A stretch of DNA of 5,268 bases from assembly GCA_019422005.1 (NCBI GenBank), contig JAHZEF010000155.1:1-5268 (forward strand), written 5' to 3'. This DNA is from Clostridiales bacterium (GTDB lineage Bacteria; Bacillota; Clostridia; Oscillospirales; Oscillospiraceae). Positions 1-4,830 of this stretch are shown here, in pieces; within the stretch, counting starts at the first letter, position 1; each line of letters starts with the position of its first letter. The notes beneath the pieces were generated by a model. The model had not been told where the DNA came from. It saw only the letters and a list, made by a program, of their open reading frames with translations, and did not search any database. Position numbers and translations under genes: made by a program.

Positions 1-34
1 CAAAGGTAAGGTTCTCGACTCGGATCATCGACAT
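1..34 (-). CDS. ABC ATPase, probable ABC-F ribosome-protection protein, N-terminus only (partial)
   Basis: Only the first 11 codons are inside the window, reading MSMIRVENLTF; the gene continues past the left edge. The ATG at 34-32 sits 8 bases after a near-perfect Shine-Dalgarno AAAGGAGG (50-43), which favours it over the second in-frame ATG at 28. 'MIRVENLTF' is the classical first beta-strand of an ABC nucleotide-binding domain, before the Walker A motif. The MSMIRVENLTF wording, a single ATPase gene, and a long attenuated leader with a leader peptide together suggest an ABC-F protein of the Lsa/Vga/VmlR kind. Such proteins bind the ribosomal E site and dislodge lincosamides, streptogramin A or pleuromutilins. 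That identity is inference: Walker A, the signature motif and the inter-domain linker are outside the window. The alternative is the ATPase of an ordinary ABC exporter. The AT-rich composition differs from the genes to the right and suggests acquisition by transfer. Confidence 0.72.
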   Translation of the reverse strand, partial: MSMIRVENLTF

Positions 35-70
35 ATCGCATTCCTCCTTTATTCCAGGGATCAAGAACAT

Positions 71-107
71 AAAATAAGAGCTGCAAGAAAGTCAATTCTT
101 GCAGCTC
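71..107 (-). terminator. Intrinsic terminator in the ABC ATPase leader (attenuator hairpin)
   Basis: A perfect 12-bp stem (107-96 with 89-78, arms GAGCTGCAAGAA and TTCTTGCAGCTC) with a 6-nt loop is followed in the minus direction by TTATTTT (77-71), a U-rich tail. It lies 37 bases upstream of the ATPase start codon and after the leader peptide. Premature termination therefore appears to be the default, and the gene is expressed only when the hairpin is prevented. Confidence 0.85.
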
Positions 108-108
108 G

Positions 109-117
109 TCACAGCAT
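109..117 (-). CDS. Two-codon ORF (Met-Leu-stop) abutting the terminator
   Basis: ATG-CTG-TGA at 117-109 is preceded 7 bases upstream by AGGGGTGG (132-125), a usable ribosome binding site. The stop codon lies one base before the 5' arm of the terminator (107-96). A ribosome initiating or terminating here would physically cover that arm and stop the hairpin from forming. Minimal ORFs are known stalling sites in some antibiotic-sensing leaders. Here the role is inferred only from the ribosome binding site and the position; the ORF could be coincidental because it is so short. Confidence 0.4.
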   Translation of the reverse strand: ML

Positions 118-235
118 AATAGTACCACCCCTATCAAGAGTGATACGCCTACGATATATCGAGTGAATAGACTTTTAACTTTCTTGCAATGGGTACAATG
201 CTACTGTAAAACACAGTATCACTGTATATTCCAAT

Positions 236-259
236 TTATTTGCAAGAAAAGTTAATCAT
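236..259 (-). CDS. Leader peptide MINFSCK of the attenuator
   Basis: This is a 7-codon ORF (ATG at 259-257, TAA at 238-236) encoding MINFSCK. It is preceded by a purine-rich ribosome binding site, GAGGTGG (270-264), about 5-7 bases before the ATG and unusually strong for a chance ORF. Codons 3-7 (Asn, Phe, Ser, Cys, Lys) overlap the segment that pairs with 189-177, so ribosome position on this ORF decides which leader helix forms. The role is inferred: a drug-bound ribosome stalling here would expose the antiterminator segment. The peptide itself is unlikely to have a function of its own. No homologous leader peptide was recognised by name. Confidence 0.68.
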   Translation of the reverse strand: MINFSCK

Positions 260-288
260 CTTTCCACCTCACCTCTAATGTTTATATT

Positions 289-317
289 AGCGTATCATAA
301 ACGCATGGAATAATCAA
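289..317 (-). promoter_or_regulatory. Probable sigma-A promoter of the ABC ATPase leader transcript
   Basis: TTGATT (317-312) could serve as the -35 element. Seventeen bases further on lies TACGCT (294-289), preceded by TG at 297-296, which gives an extended -10 element. The -10 match itself is only moderate; TAATAT at 289-284 and TATGAT at 299-294 are alternatives with poor spacing. A promoter must lie here or nearby because the leader peptide with its ribosome binding site begins about 20 bases downstream of the predicted start near 282. Confidence 0.5.
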
Positions 318-340
318 GTATAAAAACAAATCCTTTACTT

Positions 341-571
341 TTACCGCTCCCCCCGATCAACAGAGCGCCGGGGCCGCTTTCGGCCTTTCTCCGCCTGTTC
401 CCGCTGTTTGTCCGCTTGTACCGCCACCTCCACTTGTTCCGGGCCAAAGACCCACTTGACCCGTGCATAGCCGGCGGAGATCTGCCGCAGTTTCCTGTTC
501 TCTGTCTTCACCGCCATCAGCCGGTCAGGCTGACGGGTGCTGCGCCCATGTACCCGGCCATATTTCCCTCT
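341..571 (-). pseudogene. Coding-like remnant, unrecognised protein C-terminus
   Basis: A minus-strand frame runs open from 571 to a TAA at 343-341. From the only ATG (517-515) it encodes 58 residues, MAVKTENRKLRQISAGYARV followed by KWVFGPEQVEVAVQADKQRE and a Lys/Arg-rich tail, which reads like a natural protein C-terminus. No ribosome binding site precedes that ATG, and an in-frame TGA (574-572) closes the frame upstream. The neighbouring frame is open from 693 to a TGA at 519-517 that overlaps this ATG (TGATG). It reads ...RAGAEIICRTGGRDVEEG up to about 560, where one extra G in the GAGGGAAA run would join it to KYGRVHGRSTRQPDRLMAVK in this frame. I read this as a gene broken by a single-base loss. 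I do not recognise the family; the basic tail would suit a nucleic-acid-binding or mobile-element protein. It ends exactly where the AT-rich block begins. Confidence 0.35.
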
Positions 572-702
572 TCAACGTCCCGGCCTCCGGTACGGCAAAT
601 TATTTCGGCCCCTGCTCTTTCCTGCAGTTTCGCACAGACGGCTCCTTGCCACAGAGTCCTTTGCCCCCACGTGATTCCGCAGCAGAAAGTGAATCAGAAA
701 AC
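572..702. other. GC-rich stretch without an intact gene
   Basis: Between the remnant above and the guaA terminator no ORF has both a start codon and a ribosome binding site. The minus-strand frame open from 693 to 519 has protein-like wording and probably belongs to the same decayed gene. Plus-strand open frames crossing this stretch run on into the complement of guaA or into the terminator hairpin and look like chance. Confidence 0.4.
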
Positions 703-745
703 AAAAAAGCCCCCCTGCTGAACGGCAAGTTCAGCAGGGGGGCTT
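703..745 (-). terminator. Strong intrinsic terminator downstream of guaA
   Basis: A perfect 16-bp stem (745-730 with 722-707) including a run of six G:C pairs closes a 7-nt loop. In the minus direction it runs into TTTTTTGTTTT (708-698). It lies about 120 bases after the guaA stop codon. In the plus direction the tail (TTGTCCTTTT) is poor, so it mainly stops leftward transcription and insulates the left-hand ABC ATPase unit from the guaA transcript. Confidence 0.9.
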
Positions 746-826
746 GTCCTTTTGGAATTATTCTCTTGAGAGTACCAGGCAGATACGAATTGTATCAATC
801 CAGTATCAAGAGCCTTTTGGACGGGC

Positions 827-852
827 AAAAAAGCCTGTATTCATGCGGGCTT
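827..852 (-). terminator. Weak hairpin plus U-run just after guaA
   Basis: The arms AAGCC (852-848) and GGCTT (835-831), extended by one G-U pair, enclose a 10-nt loop. A run of six T on the minus strand (832-827) overlaps and follows the 3' arm. It begins 15 bases after the guaA stop. The stem is short, so it is at best a partial terminator placed before the strong one at 703-745. Confidence 0.35.
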
Positions 853-867
853 GCGCCGTCTCAAGTG

Positions 868-2157
868 TCATTCCCACTCAATGGTGCCTGTCGGCTTCGG
901 CGTCAGGTCGAAGAGGACGCGGTTGACGCCCTTGACCTCGCTGGTGATGCGGGCGGTGATATGCTGGAGCAGCTCGAAGGGCACATTCTCCACGGTGGCG
1001 GTCATGGCGTCCACGGTGTTGACGGCGCGGATGATGACGCACCACTCGTCGGCGCGCTTGTTGTCGCGCACACCCACGGACCTGATGTCGGGGATGGCGG
1101 TAAAGTACTGCCACACCTTGCCCTCCAGGCCGTTCCTGGCAAACTCCTCCCGTAGGATTGCGTCGGACTCCCGGACGGCCTCCAGGCGGTCACGGGTGAT
1201 GGCGCCCAGGCAGCGCACGCCCAGGCCAGGGCCGGGGAACGGCTGACGGTAAACCATGGAATCCGGCAGCCCCAGCGCCTTGCCGCAGGCGCGGACTTCA
1301 TCCTTGAACAGCATCTTCAGCGGCTCCACCAGCGCAAAATCCAGATCCTCGGGCAGGCCGCCCACGTTATGATGGGATTTGACCGCCTTCACAGTCTTCG
1401 TACCGGATTCAATGATATCCGGATAGATGGTTCCCTGTCCCAGGAATTTGATGCCGTCCAGCTTCCGGGCTTCCTCTTCAAACACGCGGATAAATTCCGC
1501 GCCGATGATCTTGCGTTTCCGCTCCGGCTCGGAAACGCCGGCCAGCTTGTCCAGGAAACGGTCCACTGCATCCACATAAACCAGGTTGGCGTCCATCTCG
1601 TCGCGGAATACGCGCACCACCTGTTCCGGCTCGCCCTTGCGCAGCAGACCGTGGTTGACATGCACGCAGGTCAGCTGTTTTCCAATGGCCTTGATCAGCA
1701 GCGCCGCAACAACAGAAGAGTCCACACCGCCCGACAGCGCCAGCAGGACCTTCTGATCCCCCACCTGCCGGCGGATCAGCTCCACCTGATCGGCGATAAA
1801 GTTCGGCATGTTCCAGTTCGCTTCCGCACCGCAAGTGCCGAATACAAACTCCGAAAGCGCCGCTCTGCGCGCCATCTCATCAGAGGGCCAGGCCGGCTGC
1901 CCCCTGTGATCCGCCGCATACACGGGCAGGCCGCAGCTGTAAATCTCCGCCGGCGCGTCAATCTCCACACCGTCGACCACGCGGTTGGGGCCGCCGTTGA
2001 GGATCACGCCCTTGACGTTGGGAAGCGCCTTCAGCTCCGCCAGCGTCAGATCATGCGGATGGATCTCACTGTATTCGCCCAGCGCACGGATTTCTCTGGC
2101 CAGCCTGGGATTTTCTTCGCTGCCCAGATCCAGAATCACAATCATATCCTGCTTCAT
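868..2157 (-). CDS. guaA: GMP synthase with internally deleted glutaminase domain
   Basis: It converts XMP to GMP using ATP and an amino donor, the last step of guanine nucleotide synthesis, in the cytoplasm. The product is 429 residues, against about 510-525 for usual bacterial GuaA. The C-terminal synthetase is intact: P-loop SGGVDSS (142-148), HVNHGLLRKGE (166-176), GQGTIYPDIIESG (240-252), SHHNVGGLPEDL (261-272), RQPFPGPGLGVRCLGAI (304-320) and the terminal KPTGTIEWE. The N-terminal class I amidotransferase keeps its first strands (VILDLGSEENPRLAREIRAL at 7-26, and NGGP at 54-57). It then jumps from CGLPVYAADHRG to FVFGTCGAEANW, so the nucleophile Cys and the His and Glu of the triad are missing. 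I chose the ATG at 2157 because AGAGGAGG (2172-2165) lies 7 bases upstream; an in-frame ATG at 2187 would add ten residues (MAVLYRGGTA) and overlaps the probable -10 element. Identity is certain; ammonia dependence is inferred. Confidence 0.95.
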   Translation of the reverse strand: MKQDMIVILDLGSEENPRLAREIRALGEYSEIHPHDLTLAELKALPNVKGVILNGGPNRVVDGVEIDAPAEIYSCGLPVYAADHRGQPAWPSDEMARRAALSEFVFGTCGAEANWNMPNFIADQVELIRRQVGDQKVLLALSGGVDSSVVAALLIKAIGKQLTCVHVNHGLLRKGEPEQVVRVFRDEMDANLVYVDAVDRFLDKLAGVSEPERKRKIIGAEFIRVFEEEARKLDGIKFLGQGTIYPDIIESGTKTVKAVKSHHNVGGLPEDLDFALVEPLKMLFKDEVRACGKALGLPDSMVYRQPFPGPGLGVRCLGAITRDRLEAVRESDAILREEFARNGLEGKVWQYFTAIPDIRSVGVRDNKRADEWCVIIRAVNTVDAMTATVENVPFELLQHITARITSEVKGVNRVLFDLTPKPTGTIEWE

Positions 2158-2185
2158 TGCAGTTCCTCCTCTATACAACACTGCC

Positions 2186-2218
2186 ATTATCGTACCACAG
2201 AGGGCGGCGGTTGCGCAA
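2186..2218 (-). promoter_or_regulatory. Probable guaA promoter
   Basis: On the minus strand TTGCGC (2218-2213) is followed 18 bases later by TACGAT (2194-2189), with an overlapping GATAAT (2191-2186) and a TG just upstream (TGGTACGAT). Transcription would start near 2180, giving a leader of only about 20 nt before the ATG at 2157. That leaves no room for a purine riboswitch. The -35 match is weak. Confidence 0.45.
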
Positions 2219-2230
2219 GAGAAATTGCGC
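2213..2230. repeat. Inverted repeat GCGCAA-N6-TTGCGC over the guaA -35 element
   Basis: Perfect 6-bp arms (2213-2218 and 2225-2230) flank GAGAAA. The left arm coincides with the proposed -35 element of guaA, so a repressor or activator site is possible. It could also be a small RNA hairpin in a transcript reading through from the MATE gene. No regulator family is recognised from it. Confidence 0.3.
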
Positions 2231-2277
2231 CGGCTTTGGCAGGAATTCGACCGTTTTCTTTTTCCGGATCCGGTGTG

Positions 2278-3660
2278 TCACGGGGAATCCGGACGGTTTC
2301 CCGGTTCCCGGGTAAGCTGCCTGACCCACCGGTAACGATTGGCCCGGATCACCGCAGGAACACACTTGAACAGCTGGTCGCTGTTCAGGCAAATCACCAC
2401 TGCAGCCGGAGGCCAGTCCCATACAAACGCCCCCAGGCAGGAAAGCGGCACGACAATGCCCCAGATGGAAACGAGATCCAGCACCATGCCGTACCGGGTG
2501 TCCCCGCCGCCGCGGATAATCCCAAGATTGGTGGGCATTTGATACGACATGCCGCAGATCACCACACACTGAATCAGAAGGAATGTGTTGGCGAGCCGGT
2601 ATGTTTCGGCGGAAATCTGATACAGGGAAAGCAGCGGCAGCCGCACTGCAAACAGCAGCCCTCCCAGCAGCAGCCCCACACCGAGAAACAGCAGCTGCAG
2701 CGTGACCACCGTCTGCCGCAGGCTTTCCCGTTCTCCGCTCCCGATCTGCTTCCCCACCAGTATGGAGGCCGCCGTACAGGCGCCCACGGCTGTGACCTTC
2801 AACAGCAGAAACACAGTGGAGGAGATGGAATAAGCCGAGACGGCATTGGCGCTCATCCGTCCCAGAATGACTGTCTGAATCGCTGTGGCAACGCCCCAGA
2901 GCGCCCCCTGCAGAATGATCGGCGCAGCCGTTCTGCCATAGTCGCGCCACTGGCCGCGGCCGTCCCGCAGCAGGCCGCCCAGCTTCAGCTGCAGCTTTCT
3001 GTCCCGGAAAAAAACAAAATACGCCGTCAGAAGCAGTTCCAGGATCCGCGCCGTCAGCGTACCGATGGCCGCTCCCCGGACGCCCAGTTCCGGTGCGCCG
3101 AATCGCCCGGCGATCAGCACAAAGTTGATCCCACAGTTCACCGCCAGCGACACCACGGAAACCCCCAGTGCCAGGCGGACTGTCTCCACGCTCCGCATAG
3201 CGCCCAGCAAAACCGTCGTTACTGCAAAAAACGGGTAGGTAAAGCGAAGGATCCGGAGGTACCGCACCCCTTCGCCGACGGCCTCCGGATCCTGGAGAAA
3301 CAGCCCGACGCAGCGCTCCGGAAACAGCGATGTCACCAGGAACAGCAGCGCCGCAAACAGCAGCTCCAGGGAAAGTGCGACAGAGGTCAGCTGCCGGATC
3401 GGCCCTGTGCGCTTCTGCCCCCAATACTGGCTGGCCAGCACAATGAGCCCGTTGCTGATGGCATAGGCCACCTGCTGCACAAAAAACTGAATCTGGTTGA
3501 CAGCCGCCACGCCGGCCAGAGCCGTCTCCGAGTAGCTCCCGATCATCACATTGTCCGCCAGATTCACGCTGAGCACCACAGCCTGCTCCAAAATCAGCGT
3601 TCCCGCCAGAATGCAGAATGACCGGTAAAAATCCCGGCCGCGCACCAGTGGAATGCCCAT
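2278..3660 (-). CDS. MATE-family multidrug/cation efflux transporter
   Basis: A 460-residue inner-membrane protein that is expected to export drugs or metabolites in exchange for Na+ or H+. Length and hydrophobicity fit the 12-helix, two-lobe MATE fold. Lobe 1 starts with FYRSFCILAGTLILEQAVVL and the family motif NLADNVMIG (33-41). The helix containing LLGAMRSVETVRLALG (151-166) is the lobe 1 counterpart of the lobe 2 motif NLGIIRGGGDTRYGMVLDL (378-396). Lobe 2 begins near APIILQGALWG (246-256), followed by SAYSISSTVFLLLKV. The basic C-terminus RYRWVRQLTREPGN should be cytoplasmic. I chose the ATG at 3660 because GGGGAGG lies 10 bases upstream (3677-3671) and the first helix follows directly; the frame is open for another 96 codons upstream, but there it lies over the oxidoreductase gene. 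The substrate cannot be told. The 70-base gap to the oxidoreductase suggests shared transcription. Confidence 0.93.
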   Translation of the reverse strand: MGIPLVRGRDFYRSFCILAGTLILEQAVVLSVNLADNVMIGSYSETALAGVAAVNQIQFFVQQVAYAISNGLIVLASQYWGQKRTGPIRQLTSVALSLELLFAALLFLVTSLFPERCVGLFLQDPEAVGEGVRYLRILRFTYPFFAVTTVLLGAMRSVETVRLALGVSVVSLAVNCGINFVLIAGRFGAPELGVRGAAIGTLTARILELLLTAYFVFFRDRKLQLKLGGLLRDGRGQWRDYGRTAAPIILQGALWGVATAIQTVILGRMSANAVSAYSISSTVFLLLKVTAVGACTAASILVGKQIGSGERESLRQTVVTLQLLFLGVGLLLGGLLFAVRLPLLSLYQISAETYRLANTFLLIQCVVICGMSYQMPTNLGIIRGGGDTRYGMVLDLVSIWGIVVPLSCLGAFVWDWPPAAVVICLNSDQLFKCVPAVIRANRYRWVRQLTREPGNRPDSP

Positions 3661-3689
3661 CTGTTTCCCGCCTCCCCATTCTGTCAATG

Positions 3690-3718
3690 GGACCGTATCC
3701 CGGTACGGGATACGGTCC
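3690..3718. repeat. Perfect 13-bp inverted repeat between oxidoreductase and MATE genes
   Basis: The arms GGACCGTATCCCG (3690-3702) and CGGGATACGGTCC (3706-3718) enclose a 3-nt GTA loop. It fills most of the gap between the oxidoreductase stop (3731) and the MATE ribosome binding site (3677). No T-run follows in the minus direction and only a GC-rich sequence follows in the plus direction, so it is not a classical terminator. It could be an mRNA stem-loop that sets the relative amounts of upstream and downstream message, or a DNA operator. Confidence 0.7.
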
Positions 3719-3730
3719 GCCGCCTGTCCG

Positions 3731-4786
3731 TTAAACGCAGAACATCTCCATGGTCTCTCCGCTCCGGTATGCCAGTTCCATGATCCGCTGCACATGCACC
3801 GCGTCGGCAGCAGGAACCTCCAGCGGCTTTCCGTGGAGAATCGAGTCTGAAAAGCTCTCAATTTCCCTGGTATACATATTGCCGAACTCGCCCGGCAGCT
3901 CCACGCCTGCGTAATCGTTGTGATCCTGTGTGGCGTTGTAGGCCGCATTGCTCTCCAGGAACACCGCGTTCAGCGTACCGCCGTCATTCTGGCCAATCAC
4001 AGTATCACCCAGAAGGCGCCCCCTGGTGCCGAAAAACTCCAGACGCCATTTGGCCGCCTCATCCGGGATATTGAAGTTGGTCTGCACCACAAACTGCGCC
4101 CCGTTTTCCATCCGCAGCATGACGGTGGAGGTGTCTTCCACATCATACTCCGGATGCTCGCGAAACGCAACGTTTTCATTGAAGGACCCGACTTTTGTCA
4201 CCCGCATGCCGGTAATATACTCCATCAAATCAATGCAGTGCACCGCCATGTCCATCATGCACCCGCCGCCGGCTTTGGCCCGGCACTGCCGCCAGTTGCC
4301 GGGCTCATACGGCAGCCACAGCGTGAACTGCGAGTATCCGGAGACCACCGTGCCGATCTTCTGCTCGGCGATGGCGCGCTTCATATTCATGACATGCGCC
4401 CCAAAGCGCATCATAAACCCGGCCGCAATCTGAACGCCCTTTGCAGCGCAGTAGCGGAGGACCTCTTCGCCTTCCCCGCTGGTCATGGCCAGCGGCTTTT
4501 CGATCAGGATATGCTTGCCGTAATCCGCCGCCAGCTTGGCCTGTCTGGCATGTACCACAATGGGCGTCGCAATATAGACGGCGTCCACCTCCGGATCCTG
4601 CAGCAGCGCTTCCTCGCTGGTATAGGCCCGCTTCGCATGGTACTTTTCCCGGATCCCCTCTGAAAGCTCCCGGCTGATGTCCATTACCGCCGTCAGCTCC
4701 GCATTCCGGGCCAGCAGCATTCCCGGGATGGTTCTGCGGTCGGCAATCCCGCCCGCACCGATCACGCCCCAACGCAGTTTTTCCAT
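3731..4786 (-). CDS. Gfo/Idh/MocA-family NAD(P)-dependent oxidoreductase
   Basis: A 351-residue cytoplasmic dehydrogenase acting on a sugar, polyol or derivative. The N-terminal Rossmann fold begins at once with LRWGVIGAGGIA (4-15), followed by VDAVYIATPIVVHA (68-80) and the family hallmark EKP in HILIEKPLAMT (92-102), which carries the catalytic Lys. The C-terminal domain has GGGCMMDMAVHCIDLMEYITG (173-193), whose D179-x3-H183 pair is the usual substrate-site motif. I chose the ATG at 4786 because AAAGAGG (4803-4797) lies 10 bases upstream and the Rossmann strand starts there. An upstream in-frame ATG at 4834 would form an ATGA overlap with the permease stop and add 16 unusual residues (MNRFPVEFKMERGNVI); it lacks a clear ribosome binding site, but coupling is possible. 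Linkage to a sugar permease suggests that it oxidises the imported substrate; the exact substrate is unknown. Confidence 0.93.
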   Translation of the reverse strand: MEKLRWGVIGAGGIADRRTIPGMLLARNAELTAVMDISRELSEGIREKYHAKRAYTSEEALLQDPEVDAVYIATPIVVHARQAKLAADYGKHILIEKPLAMTSGEGEEVLRYCAAKGVQIAAGFMMRFGAHVMNMKRAIAEQKIGTVVSGYSQFTLWLPYEPGNWRQCRAKAGGGCMMDMAVHCIDLMEYITGMRVTKVGSFNENVAFREHPEYDVEDTSTVMLRMENGAQFVVQTNFNIPDEAAKWRLEFFGTRGRLLGDTVIGQNDGGTLNAVFLESNAAYNATQDHNDYAGVELPGEFGNMYTREIESFSDSILHGKPLEVPAADAVHVQRIMELAYRSGETMEMFCV

Positions 4787-4830
4787 GATTACATTGCCTC
4801 TTTCCATTTTGAATTCCACAGGAAACCGAT

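Larger units (their letters stand above)
35..281 (-). promoter_or_regulatory. Long 5' leader with ribosome-mediated transcription attenuator upstream of the ABC ATPase gene
   Basis: The stretch between the probable transcription start and the ATPase start codon is about 250 nt, AT-rich and highly structured. Four segments have mutually exclusive pairings, read on the minus strand. Segment 1 (253-240, inside the leader peptide codons, AACTTTTCTTGCAA) pairs with segment 2 (189-177, TTGCAAGAAAGTT) with one bulged U. Segment 3 (107-96) pairs with segment 4 (89-78) to form the terminator. Segment 2 (188-178) also pairs perfectly over 11 bp with 92-82, which overlaps segment 4 and the terminator loop, and so would act as an antiterminator. 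A ribosome stalled on the leader peptide would cover segment 1 and free segment 2. Attenuation by stalled ribosomes is established for ABC-F and erm-type resistance genes in Firmicutes; its operation here is inferred from the pairings. Confidence 0.75.

Noticed and set aside
782..796. A short palindrome GATAC-N5-GTATC in the guaA 3' region
   Set aside because: The arms are only 5 bp, there is no T-run, and it lies between two better terminator candidates; it is probably chance.
463..1155. A 230-codon plus-strand frame spanning the region left of guaA
   Set aside because: It runs through the guaA terminator hairpin and into the antisense of guaA, has no ribosome binding site, and shows no domain.
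2264..2273. The palindrome CCGGATCCGG just after the MATE stop, considered as a terminator
   Set aside because: It has no loop to fold as an RNA hairpin and is followed by an A-rich, not T-rich, stretch in the direction of transcription.
2158..2277. A possible purine riboswitch before guaA
   Set aside because: The likely promoter leaves only about 20 nt of leader, and no conserved aptamer core or terminator/antiterminator pair is visible in the 120-base gap.
1369..3621. A 750-codon open frame on the plus strand
   Set aside because: It is antisense to guaA and the MATE gene. The translation is rich in Gln, His, Arg and Pro with no recognisable domain, typical of a complementary-strand frame opened by GC-rich codon use.
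2171..3679. A 502-codon minus-strand frame overlapping the MATE gene
   Set aside because: It is rich in Gly, Arg and Ala without membrane helices or motifs, while the overlapping frame 2278-3660 has clear MATE motifs and a well-placed ribosome binding site.
3682..3687. A perfect TTGACA on the minus strand just before the MATE gene
   Set aside because: A -10 element at normal spacing would fall on the start codon itself and no good match is there, so it cannot drive a normal MATE transcript.
3920..4663. A 247-codon plus-strand frame
   Set aside because: It is antisense to the oxidoreductase, whose Rossmann and EKP motifs establish the true coding strand.
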